Part shown: in pieces, positions 6,480 through 12,475 of the stretch
Numbering within the stretch: position 1 is the stretch's first letter
Layout of the letters: every line of letters begins with the position of its first letter
From: an uncultured Desulfuromonas sp.
GTDB lineage: Bacteria > Desulfobacterota > Desulfuromonadia > Desulfuromonadales > Trichloromonadaceae
Assembly (NCBI GenBank): GCA_937982495.1
Contig: CALJLX010000543.1
Span: forward strand, 1 to 12,475
DNA length: 12,475 nt
Direction of reading: 5' to 3'
Made by a program: the position numbers and the translations under genes
The notes under the pieces: model-generated
Seen by the model: the letters and a program-made list of their open reading frames with translations, nothing else
Told to the model about the DNA's origin: nothing
Database searches by the model: none

Positions 6480-6971
6480 ATGCTGAAAGTCGGCGTGATT
6501 TCCGATACTCATATCCGCAACCTGGCCCAGGGGGCGCGGCTGGCCGAGAAGCTCTGCGCCGGCTGCTTCGCCGAGGTGACGACGATTCTGCACGCCGGGG
6601 ATGTCGGCCTTCCCGAATTTCTCGACCTTTTCGGCGAACGGGAAGTGCACGCCGTGCGCGGCAACATGGATGCCCCGACGGCCGGCGTACCCATCAAGAA
6701 AGTCCTCACCCTGGGGGGCTTCCGCATCGGCCTGGTCCACGGCTGGGGTTCGCCCTTCCAGCTCGAAGAGCGCCTGCGCCGCGAGTTCCAGGGGCTTTCC
6801 CTCGACTGCCTGGTCTATGGCCACAGTCATCTCCCCGCCTGCCGTCGGGTCGGGGATCTGCTGCTGTTCAACCCCGGCAGCGCCACCGACCGCCGGGACG
6901 CCCCCTGTCACACCGTCGGTCTTCTCGAAATCGGCGAACGCATCGAAGGGTCGATCATTCCCATCGACTGA
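6480..6971 (+). CDS. YfcE/MJ0936-family metallophosphoesterase
   Basis: This 163-residue calcineurin-like phosphoesterase has the usual size of the single-domain YfcE/MJ0936 family. The dinuclear metal site can be read in order: DTH (Asp9, His11), AGD (Asp41), GNMD (Asn62), VHGW (His88) and GHSH (His115, His117). NPGSATDRR (131-139) is also typical. Members are soluble cytosolic enzymes that hydrolyse phosphodiesters in vitro; the physiological substrate is generally unknown. The start is ATG 6480, or ATG 6477 three bases earlier; an upstream GTG at 6432 would add residues with no family counterpart. The gene is divergent from maeB, with its own 3' hairpin, so it is probably transcribed alone. 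The fold assignment is firm, the substrate is not. Confidence 0.9.
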   Translation: MLKVGVISDTHIRNLAQGARLAEKLCAGCFAEVTTILHAGDVGLPEFLDLFGEREVHAVRGNMDAPTAGVPIKKVLTLGGFRIGLVHGWGSPFQLEERLRREFQGLSLDCLVYGHSHLPACRRVGDLLLFNPGSATDRRDAPCHTVGLLEIGERIEGSIIPID

Positions 6972-6999
6972 CCGGTTTGCGCCGATATGCTGCCGTCGT

Positions 7000-7025
7000 C
7001 ACGGTCGGATAACCCGTGGTTTTTT
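7000..7025 (+). terminator. Probable terminator of the metallophosphoesterase gene
   Basis: CACGG (7000-7004) pairs with CCGTG (7014-7018) over a 9-nt loop, followed by G and six T (7020-7025). The stem is short, so strength is uncertain. Its position 29 bp after the stop codon fits. Confidence 0.45.
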
Positions 7026-7112
7026 GTCGCGGTTCCGTCCCGCCGTCGCCGCTGACGCTCTGCTTTTCGAGCCTTTTCGGACGATTTCGTATCCGCCGGC
7101 GCCACGCTTTTC

Positions 7113-7141
7113 TTGATTCCCCGTCTGAAACATCCTAATAT
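7113..7141 (+). promoter_or_regulatory. Sigma70-type promoter for the exbB-exbD-glk-pfk unit
   Basis: TTGATT (7113-7118) and TAATAT (7136-7141) are separated by 17 bp. The predicted start near 7148 gives a leader of about 40 nt before ATG 7189. The segment is distinctly AT-rich against its surroundings. Confidence 0.55.
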
Positions 7142-7188
7142 TAACTGTTTTTTGAATTTATCTGCGGCCTTGAAAGGATATTTTCGGC

Positions 7189-7788
7189 ATGCTGGAATTG
7201 TTTCAAAAGGGCGGCCCCCTCATGTACCCGATCCTGCTCTGTTCGGTCATGGCGCTGGCCATTTTTCTCGAACGGATCTGGACCTTTCGCCAGGCCCGGC
7301 GCGGGATCGAGCAGCTCTCCCGCGAGGTGGAAAGTCTGGCCCACCGGGGGCATATCGATGAGGCGTTGGTAGTCTGTCAGCGCCACGACTCGTCCCTGGC
7401 GCGCATTTTTATCGCCGCCCTGCGCTCCGCCGGCCGCACTCGCGATCACCTCAAGACCGTGGTCGAGGAGGTCGGCAGTCGGGAAACCGCGCCCCTGGAG
7501 AAATATCTGGGTCTGATGGGGACCATCGCCACCATCGCCCCTTTGCTTGGTCTGCTCGGTACGGTCTTCGGCATGATCGAGGCTTTTACCGTCATCTCCG
7601 TGCAGGGGGTCGGCACCCCGGCGACTCTCGGTGGCGGTATCTCCGAGGCGCTGATCACTACCGCGGCCGGGCTCTCCGTGGCCATTCCGACGATCCTGCT
7701 GCATAAGTATCTGACCAGCCGGGTGGAACGTATCGCCTTGGAACTGGAAGAGTACAGCCTGCGTCTCGTCGACCTGCTGGGGAGTTGA
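7189..7788 (+). CDS. exbB: MotA/TolQ/ExbB-family proton channel protein
   Basis: This 199-residue inner-membrane protein has the three-span ExbB/TolQ plan: a first span at about 11-29, a cytoplasmic domain (30-105), and spans at about 107-131 and 152-176. The family signature is clear in TIATIAPLLGLLGTVFGMI (112-130) and ISEALITTAAGLSVAIP (151-167). Glu153 matches the conserved glutamate of the E. coli ExbB third helix. With ExbD it forms a proton-driven stator that energises TonB- or Tol-type work at the outer membrane. AAAGGA (7173-7178) is 10 nt before ATG. It is the first gene of a tight four-gene unit. ExbB or TolQ cannot be separated by sequence alone. No tolA, tolB, pal or tonB is visible alongside, and an ExbB-like role is favoured by the sugar-kinase context. 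Confidence 0.9.
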   Translation: MLELFQKGGPLMYPILLCSVMALAIFLERIWTFRQARRGIEQLSREVESLAHRGHIDEALVVCQRHDSSLARIFIAALRSAGRTRDHLKTVVEEVGSRETAPLEKYLGLMGTIATIAPLLGLLGTVFGMIEAFTVISVQGVGTPATLGGGISEALITTAAGLSVAIPTILLHKYLTSRVERIALELEEYSLRLVDLLGS

Positions 7789-7789
7789 C

Positions 7790-8206
7790 ATGGGTTTTCT
7801 CCGCAAACGCCGGGGGCGCGAGGAGCCGAAGGTCGATATGACGCCGATGGTCGACTGCGTCTTCCTGCTGCTCATTTTCTTCATGATCTCCACGACCTTC
7901 ATCGAAACCCCGGGCCTTTCCATCAAACTCCCCGAGGCCTCGACCCAGCGGGAAAAGGACGAGGCCGAGGAGGTCAAGATCTATCTGTCCAAGGAGGGAG
8001 AAATCTTCCTCGCCGAGACCCAGGTCAATACCGCCGCGCTGCGTCGCCATCTCGAAGGATTCAAGGAGCGCACCGAGAAGATGACCTTCCTCCTTCTCGC
8101 CGACAAGGAGGCGCGCCATGGCCAGGTGGTCGAGCTGATGGATCTGGCCAAGGCCACCGGCTTCGCCCGTCTCGCCATCGCCACCGAGCAGCGGGGGCCG
8201 AAGTGA
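7790..8206 (+). CDS. exbD: ExbD/TolR-family biopolymer transport protein
   Basis: This 138-residue protein has a short basic cytoplasmic N-terminus (1-14), then VDMTPMVDCVFLLLIFFM (15-32) leading into a single membrane span (about 22-40), and a periplasmic C-terminal domain. Asp22 corresponds to the proton-carrying aspartate (Asp25 of E. coli ExbD). ExbD pairs with ExbB and couples the proton motive force to TonB/TolA-like partners. The gene starts 1 nt after the exbB stop, with GGGGAG (7779-7784) lying inside the exbB 3' end, so translation is likely coupled. Its own stop overlaps the next gene's GTG start by four bases. TolR is the alternative name. Confidence 0.9.
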   Translation: MGFLRKRRGREEPKVDMTPMVDCVFLLLIFFMISTTFIETPGLSIKLPEASTQREKDEAEEVKIYLSKEGEIFLAETQVNTAALRRHLEGFKERTEKMTFLLLADKEARHGQVVELMDLAKATGFARLAIATEQRGPK

Positions 8207-9171
8207 CGCAGGCGGCAGTCGGCATCGATCTCGGCGGCACCAACTGCCGGGCCGCGCTGGTCGGCGCGCGAGGGCGTATCGGCGCGATGTACCGCCGTCC
8301 GACCCGGATGGAGTCCGGCTATGCCGCCTGGCTGGAGGAGTTCGCCACGGGGATTGATGAACTGCTGCGGCAAGGCCAAGCCCTGGGGCTGAAGGTCGTG
8401 GCGGTCGGCATGGGAGCGCCGGGGCTGATCGCCGGCGACGGCACTGTGGTGACTTCCCCCAATCTGCCCGCCCTGAATGGTCGGCCCTTGGCGGCCGATC
8501 TCGCCGAGCGGCTACGGTTGCCGGTGGTCGTGGCCAACGACGCCAACGCCATCGCCTGGGGGGAAGGCCTTTTCGGCGCCGGCCGGGATTTCCCTTCCTT
8601 TCTGACGCTGACCCTGGGCACCGGCGTCGGCGGCGGGCTGGTGCTCGACCGGCGGCTCTGGCTCGGCGCCGACGGCGCCGCCGGCGAGGTCGGGCACTGG
8701 ACGGTGGTTCCCGAGGGCCGTCCCTGCGGCTGCGGCAATCGCGGCTGTCTCGAACAGTATGCCTCGGCCCGGGCGCTGGCGGCGCTGGCCCGGGAGCGGA
8801 TCGAGGCCGGGGCGGCGAGTGCGCTGGCGGAAATCCCCGGCGCCGAACTCACCAGTCGCCAGGTAGGGGAAGCGGCCCGCCGGGGGGATGCCCTGGCCCT
8901 GGCGGTGTTGGAAGAGGCCGGAGGGTATCTGGGTCGGGTTCTGGGCGGGATCGCCAATCTGCTCAATCTCGACGGCGCGGTGATCGCCGGCGGCGCCGTC
9001 GACAGTTTCGATCTCATGCATCCGGCCATCCTTCGGGAACTGCGGCGGCACGCCTTCGCCGTGCCCGGCGAGCGCATGACCGTGGTTCCCGGCCGGCTCG
9101 GCGACGAGGCCGGAATCCTCGGCGCGGCGGCCTTGGCCGACAACCTTAACCTGAGGAGGATAACTCCATGA
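8203..9171 (+). CDS. glk: ROK-family glucokinase (sugar kinase)
   Basis: This 322-residue ROK kinase phosphorylates a hexose, most likely glucose, with ATP. The phosphate-binding motif GIDLGGTN is at 7-14. The catalytic aspartate is Asp113 in ANDANA. GEVGHW (161-166) carries Glu162 and the zinc ligand His165, and CGCGNRGCLE (175-184) supplies the three zinc cysteines. No helix-turn-helix precedes the kinase domain, so this is an enzyme rather than a ROK repressor. It starts at GTG 8203 within the exbD stop (GTGA overlap), and its stop overlaps the phosphofructokinase ATG (ATGA). Both junctions point to translational coupling. Substrate assignment is inferred: ROK kinases also include fructokinases and N-acetylhexosamine kinases. 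Adjacency to phosphofructokinase favours glucose. Confidence 0.88.
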   Translation: MTQAAVGIDLGGTNCRAALVGARGRIGAMYRRPTRMESGYAAWLEEFATGIDELLRQGQALGLKVVAVGMGAPGLIAGDGTVVTSPNLPALNGRPLAADLAERLRLPVVVANDANAIAWGEGLFGAGRDFPSFLTLTLGTGVGGGLVLDRRLWLGADGAAGEVGHWTVVPEGRPCGCGNRGCLEQYASARALAALARERIEAGAASALAEIPGAELTSRQVGEAARRGDALALAVLEEAGGYLGRVLGGIANLLNLDGAVIAGGAVDSFDLMHPAILRELRRHAFAVPGERMTVVPGRLGDEAGILGAAALADNLNLRRITP

Positions 9172-10253
9172 AAACCATTGCGATATTGACCGGCGGCGGC
9201 GACTGCCCAGGGTTGAATGCGGTCATCCGCGGCGTGGTGCGGGCGGCGGTACTCAAGCGCGATTGGAAGGTGCTGGGGATTGCCGACGGTTTCGACGGCC
9301 TGGTGGAGGGACCACGCATCATTCCTCTGGACATGGCGGCGGTCAAAGGCATTCTTCCCCGGGGGGGAACCATCCTCGGCACCAGCAATCGCGGCAACCC
9401 CTTCGCCTATCCGGTGCGGGAGGGGGGCGAGGTCAAACTCATGGATGTCTCCCAACGAGTGGTGGAGAACTTCCGTCAGGTTGGGGCCGAGGCCCTGATC
9501 GCCGTCGGCGGCGACGGCACGTTGAAAATCGCCCGGCAGCTGAACGACCGGGGAATGCCGATGGTCGGGGTACCGAAAACCATCGATAACGACCTGCGCG
9601 GCACCGACGTCACCTTCGGCTACAACACCGCCGTTGGCGTGGTCACCGAGGCCCTCGACCGGCTGCACACCACGGCGGAGAGCCACAACCGGGTGATGGT
9701 GGTCGAGGTCATGGGTCGGGACGCCGGCTGGATCGCCCTGGAATCGGGGATCGCCGGCAGCGCCGACGTCATCCTCATCCCGGAAATCCCTTTCGACATG
9801 GAAAAGGTCTGCCGGGCCATTCTCGCCCGCAAGGCGCGGGGGAGCCGCTTTTCCATCGTCGTCGTCTCCGAGGGGGCTTTTCCCGCCGGGGGCGGGAAGA
9901 TCGTTCAGCTCACGGCGGATCAGAATCTGGGAGTGGAACGGCTCGGCGGCATGGGCCAGTGGGTCGCCGCCGAGATCGCCCGGCGCCTCGGGATCGAAAC
10001 GCGCACCGTGGTCCTCGGCCATGTCCAGCGCGGCGGCACGCCTTCCCCTTTCGATCGGATTCTCGGCTCCCGCTTCGGTACCAAGGCGGTGGAGCTGGTG
10101 GAGCAGGGTCGTTTCGGCGAGATGGTCGCCCTGCGTGGGCGGGAGGTGCGGGCGGTGGCCATCGGAGAGGCGGTCGGCGAACTGAACCGGGTCGATCCCC
10201 AGGGGGAACTCATCCGTACCGCCGAAGATCTCGGCGTCATGGTCGGGCGCTAG
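9168..10253 (+). CDS. pfkA: 6-phosphofructokinase, group-III-like with Gly/Lys active-site signature
   Basis: This 361-residue cytosolic enzyme phosphorylates fructose 6-phosphate to the 1,6-bisphosphate. The N-terminal TGGGDCPGLNAVIRG (8-22) binds the phosphoryl donor. GGDGT (114-118) has Gly117 at the position equivalent to E. coli Gly104. PKTIDND (136-142) has the catalytic Asp140 and Lys137 where E. coli has Gly124. MGRDAGW (182-188) and GHVQRGGTPSPFDR are typical substrate and subunit-interface blocks. Gly at the first site and Lys at the second is the combination I associate with ATP-using group III enzymes; pyrophosphate use normally needs Asp at the first. A strong Shine-Dalgarno GAGGAGGA (9153-9160) lies inside the glk 3' end, 7 nt before ATG. 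It is the last gene of the unit; no clear terminator follows. Confidence 0.93.
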   Translation: MKTIAILTGGGDCPGLNAVIRGVVRAAVLKRDWKVLGIADGFDGLVEGPRIIPLDMAAVKGILPRGGTILGTSNRGNPFAYPVREGGEVKLMDVSQRVVENFRQVGAEALIAVGGDGTLKIARQLNDRGMPMVGVPKTIDNDLRGTDVTFGYNTAVGVVTEALDRLHTTAESHNRVMVVEVMGRDAGWIALESGIAGSADVILIPEIPFDMEKVCRAILARKARGSRFSIVVVSEGAFPAGGGKIVQLTADQNLGVERLGGMGQWVAAEIARRLGIETRTVVLGHVQRGGTPSPFDRILGSRFGTKAVELVEQGRFGEMVALRGREVRAVAIGEAVGELNRVDPQGELIRTAEDLGVMVGR

Positions 10254-10296
10254 CCCCTTTCGTGCGATAAGAAATCGCCGAAGCGTCCGGTTATCA

Positions 10297-10325
10297 TTGA
10301 CGCCCGGGCGCTGGCTGGTTAGGCT
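10297..10325 (+). promoter_or_regulatory. Possible sigma70-type promoter for the chemoreceptor gene
   Basis: TTGACG (10297-10302) and TAGGCT (10320-10325) are 17 bp apart, giving a predicted start near 10332 and a leader of about 46 nt. The -10 keeps only the most conserved T, A and final T. No flagellar sigma28-type element is evident. Confidence 0.4.
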
Positions 10326-10377
10326 GATTTTTCACCAATGCAGGCAAACAAAACGGCATTCACAAGGGGGGTAGGGC

Positions 10378-12363
10378 ATGAACAAGGAAAACACGGCGAC
10401 GCGAATCGACCGGGCCTGGCTGTTCGGCATCTGCGGCCTGTGCCTCGGGATCAGCGCGCCGATCGGCTGGCAGTTGTTGCGCCTGTTGCTCTTCTGGCAG
10501 GATGGCCGGGGTTTCTGGGCGCAGGTGCGCGAGGGGGTGGCCGGCAACGGCGAACAACTGGCCCTCTTCCTGTACATGGGGGCGGGAACGGCCGTGGTTC
10601 TCGGCGTCACCGGTTTTCTCATCGGCCGCGGCGCCCAGCAGGTGTTGGAGCGGGCCCATAGCCTCGACCAGCTCAACCGCACGGTGGCCGAACAGAAAGC
10701 GACCTTCGAGCGGCGGTTTCTCGATCTGAACAACAGCCTCAAGAATTTTCATACCATCAACACCCATATCCAGAAATCGGTCAACGTCACTGAAATCCTG
10801 CGCCTGGCCGCCAACGGCCTGCACGAGATCCTCGGCTATGATCGGGTCAATATCCTCATGGTCAACAAACGCCGCGACGGCCTCGATTTTCTCGCCAGCC
10901 GCGGTGCCGGGGACATCCTTCCCGGCGTCAGCCTGCCCCTCGACGAGCGGGCCGGGGCCCTGTATAAGGCGGTGGAGGAAAAGCGCGTCCTGCTGGTCGA
11001 CGATATCGCCCGGATGCCTTCCGAGTTTCATCTGCGCCCGCCCTGTTCCGAAATCCCCCAGCTGCGCTCGAAAAATTTCATCCTCTGCCCCATCGTCGTG
11101 CGCGACGAGGTGATCGGCCTTTTCGGCGTCGACAACAAGCTCAAGCGCAAGGCCCTCGACGATACCGATGTGGATACGGTCAAGCTCTTCGCCGATCAGG
11201 TCGCCTCGAGCCTGAACAAGCTCAATCTCCTCGAAGCGGTGGAAAGCCTCACCGGCGAGCTGGAGCATACCTTCGCCGAATTCAGCAAGTATCGCACCGA
11301 ACATGAACGGCTCGACCGCTCCCTGAAGGATGCCACCGAATCGACCAGCGAGGCGATCGTCGATATCTCCAGCGCCGCCGACGTGGTGCGCGAGGCGGTC
11401 GACGCCACCCGCAGCGCCGCCGGCGAGATTTCCGTCTCCATCGACCAGGTTTCCGGAAATCTCGCTCAACTCTCCGATTTCATGGAGAATTCCATCGCCG
11501 CCATGACCGAGATCGCCGCCACCATCAAATCGGTGGAGGAGAGCGGCGCCCGCTCCCACGAAATGTCGGAAACGGTCAAGACCAAGGCGGAAAGCGGCGC
11601 CCGCGCCGTCGCCGGGGTGATCGCCGGTCTTCAGGGGATTTCCCAGGCGGTCGAGGAAGCGGTCAAGACCATCGAACTCCTGTCCCTCAAGGGGGAGGAG
11701 ATCAACACCATCACCACGGTGATTACCGAAGTGACGCAGAAGACCAACCTGCTCGCCCTCAATGCCGCCATCATCGCCGCCCAGGCCGGCGAACATGGCC
11801 GTTCTTTCGGGGTGGTCGCCGACGAGGTGCGAGCCCTCTCCCAGGAAACCGCCCAGTCGACCGGCGCCATCACCCGCATCATCGATGAATTGCAGGACTA
11901 TACCCGCGAGTCGGTGGCGCACATCACCAAGACCCGCAAGCTGGTGCAGGAAGGGATGGGTCTCGGCGGCGGCATGGAAGAATCCCTTGGTCAGATCCTC
12001 TCCAGCGCCGCCACGGCCATGGCCATGACTCGCGACATTCGCGGCGCCACCCAGGAAGTGTCGCGCAGCGTCGAGTCGGTCACCGCCTCCATCGAACGGG
12101 TCGGCGAGATGTCCAGCCACATCTCAACGGCTTCGAAGGAACAGGCCGACGGCACCCGCAATATCGTCCATTCCATTGAGGAAGTGAAGAACATGACGGA
12201 CGACATGGCCCTGGCCACCGACCGTCAGAAGTGCAACACCCGCAACATCGAGGAGGCGGTCGGCTCGGTCAGCGACATGATCCGCCGCATCTTCGACGCC
12301 ATGGAACAGCGCCGCGAGGCGAGCCGCAAGGTCATCGAGGATCTGCGGCGACTGAAGGGGTAG
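10378..12363 (+). CDS. Methyl-accepting chemotaxis protein with two N-terminal spans and a GAF domain
   Basis: This 661-residue chemoreceptor has a first span (about 13-37), a periplasmic segment of only about 25 residues (38-61) and a second span (62-84). A helical connector (85-134) leads to a GAF domain (about 135-285) and the long helical signalling domain (about 320-655). The hairpin tip reads TNLLALNAAIIAAQAGEHGR (456-475), then VVADEVRAL. It should bind CheA/CheW and control a chemotaxis or related phosphorelay. The tiny periplasmic part means sensing is probably done by the cytoplasmic GAF domain; the ligand is unknown. No HAMP motif is visible between span 2 and GAF, and there is no C-terminal NWETF-like pentapeptide. 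Relative to E. coli Tsr, E385 is Ile466 and R388 is Gln469. AAGGGGGG (10362-10369) precedes ATG. A terminator follows directly. Confidence 0.92.
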   Translation: MNKENTATRIDRAWLFGICGLCLGISAPIGWQLLRLLLFWQDGRGFWAQVREGVAGNGEQLALFLYMGAGTAVVLGVTGFLIGRGAQQVLERAHSLDQLNRTVAEQKATFERRFLDLNNSLKNFHTINTHIQKSVNVTEILRLAANGLHEILGYDRVNILMVNKRRDGLDFLASRGAGDILPGVSLPLDERAGALYKAVEEKRVLLVDDIARMPSEFHLRPPCSEIPQLRSKNFILCPIVVRDEVIGLFGVDNKLKRKALDDTDVDTVKLFADQVASSLNKLNLLEAVESLTGELEHTFAEFSKYRTEHERLDRSLKDATESTSEAIVDISSAADVVREAVDATRSAAGEISVSIDQVSGNLAQLSDFMENSIAAMTEIAATIKSVEESGARSHEMSETVKTKAESGARAVAGVIAGLQGISQAVEEAVKTIELLSLKGEEINTITTVITEVTQKTNLLALNAAIIAAQAGEHGRSFGVVADEVRALSQETAQSTGAITRIIDELQDYTRESVAHITKTRKLVQEGMGLGGGMEESLGQILSSAATAMAMTRDIRGATQEVSRSVESVTASIERVGEMSSHISTASKEQADGTRNIVHSIEEVKNMTDDMALATDRQKCNTRNIEEAVGSVSDMIRRIFDAMEQRREASRKVIEDLRRLKG

Positions 12364-12382
12364 GACTCGCCGCCAGAAAACG

Positions 12383-12416
12383 AAAAAACCCGCCGGGAGT
12401 TCCCGGCGGGTTTTTT
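12383..12416. terminator. Bidirectional intrinsic terminator between convergent genes
   Basis: AAAAAACCCGCCGGG (12383-12397) pairs perfectly with CCCGGCGGGTTTTTT (12402-12416) around the loop AGTT. The A-run on one side and T-run on the other give a U-tract in both directions. It serves the chemoreceptor gene (20 bp after its stop) and the leftward gene that ends at 12436. Confidence 0.93.
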
Positions 12417-12435
12417 ATCGCGCGGATTTTGCGAA

Positions 12436-12475
12436 CTAGCGTTTGCGCAGGTTGTAGAAGACGTCCTTGCCGTTG
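12436..12475 (-). CDS. C-terminal end of a convergent gene cut by the window edge, unidentified
   Basis: Read on the minus strand, the last bases give NGKDVFYNLRKR followed by TAG (12438-12436). The stop lies 19 bp from the two-way terminator, exactly where the end of a convergent gene is expected. Twelve residues are too few to assign a family. The G-K-x-V-x-Y-x-L pattern recalls the final beta-hairpin wing of some winged-helix regulators, but this is only a loose resemblance. Confidence 0.5.
   Translation of the reverse strand, partial: NGKDVFYNLRKR

Noticed and set aside
8319..10022. A 567-codon minus-strand frame across glk and pfkA
   Set aside because: It spans two genes with full catalytic motifs on the plus strand, and its composition is repetitive (Pro/Arg/Ser/Ala) with no domain.
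10301..10310. Palindrome CGCCCGGGCG downstream of pfkA, considered as a terminator or operator
   Set aside because: It has no loop and no T-run after it, and it lies in the spacer of a candidate promoter; a 10-bp GC palindrome is expected by chance in this composition.
10360..12120. A 586-codon open frame on the minus strand opposite the chemoreceptor
   Set aside because: It is antisense to a clear chemoreceptor with correct motifs; composition is Gly/Asp/His-rich without domains, as expected for a GC-rich shadow.

Overview
The window reads as ordinary chromosomal DNA from a GC-rich bacterium. The best fit is a Desulfuromonadales/Geobacterales-type organism (Desulfobacterota). This is inferred from gene content and remembered family resemblance: an ActP-type acetate symporter next to a DUF294 protein, a MaeB-type malic enzyme, an ExbBD pair, a ROK kinase with a group-III-like phosphofructokinase, and a GAF-containing chemoreceptor with an AAIIAAQAGE hairpin tip. 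No search was possible, so the taxonomy is tentative. I see no mobile element, CRISPR array, tRNA or rRNA.

Layout. (1) 1-3497, plus strand: the 3' two thirds of an acetate/cation symporter (actP-like), a perfect hairpin, a DUF294 nucleotidyltransferase-like protein, then two small unrecognised membrane proteins with visibly lower GC. (2) 3498-3887: a stretch of about 390 bp without a convincing gene. It holds a stable internal stem-loop and ends in a strong hairpin whose T-run lies on the plus strand. (3) 3888-6143, minus strand: a complete malic enzyme fused to a phosphotransacetylase-like domain, with a good sigma70-type promoter and a leader of about 145 nt. (4) 6480-6971, plus strand: a YfcE/MJ0936-type metallophosphoesterase followed by a possible terminator. 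(5) 7189-10253, plus strand: a four-gene unit, exbB - exbD - ROK glucokinase - phosphofructokinase, with junctions of +1 nt, -4 nt and -4 nt and its own promoter. (6) 10378-12363, plus strand: a chemoreceptor with two membrane spans, a GAF domain and a signalling domain, closed by a textbook bidirectional terminator. (7) 12436-12475: the last codons of a convergent minus-strand gene.

How the genes could work together (inference). Acetate uptake (ActP) and malate decarboxylation to pyruvate and NADPH (MaeB) are neighbouring parts of acetate-centred carbon metabolism, and the DUF294 protein beside ActP is a plausible regulator. The exbBD-glk-pfk unit joins a proton-driven energiser of outer-membrane uptake with the two kinases of upper glycolysis, which suggests coordinated sugar entry and commitment, although no TonB, receptor or sugar transporter is visible here. 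I did not find a clearly novel system. The most unusual items are the structured 3.5-3.9 kb intergenic region, the two small membrane genes behind the DUF294 gene, and the altered trimer-contact residues of the chemoreceptor.
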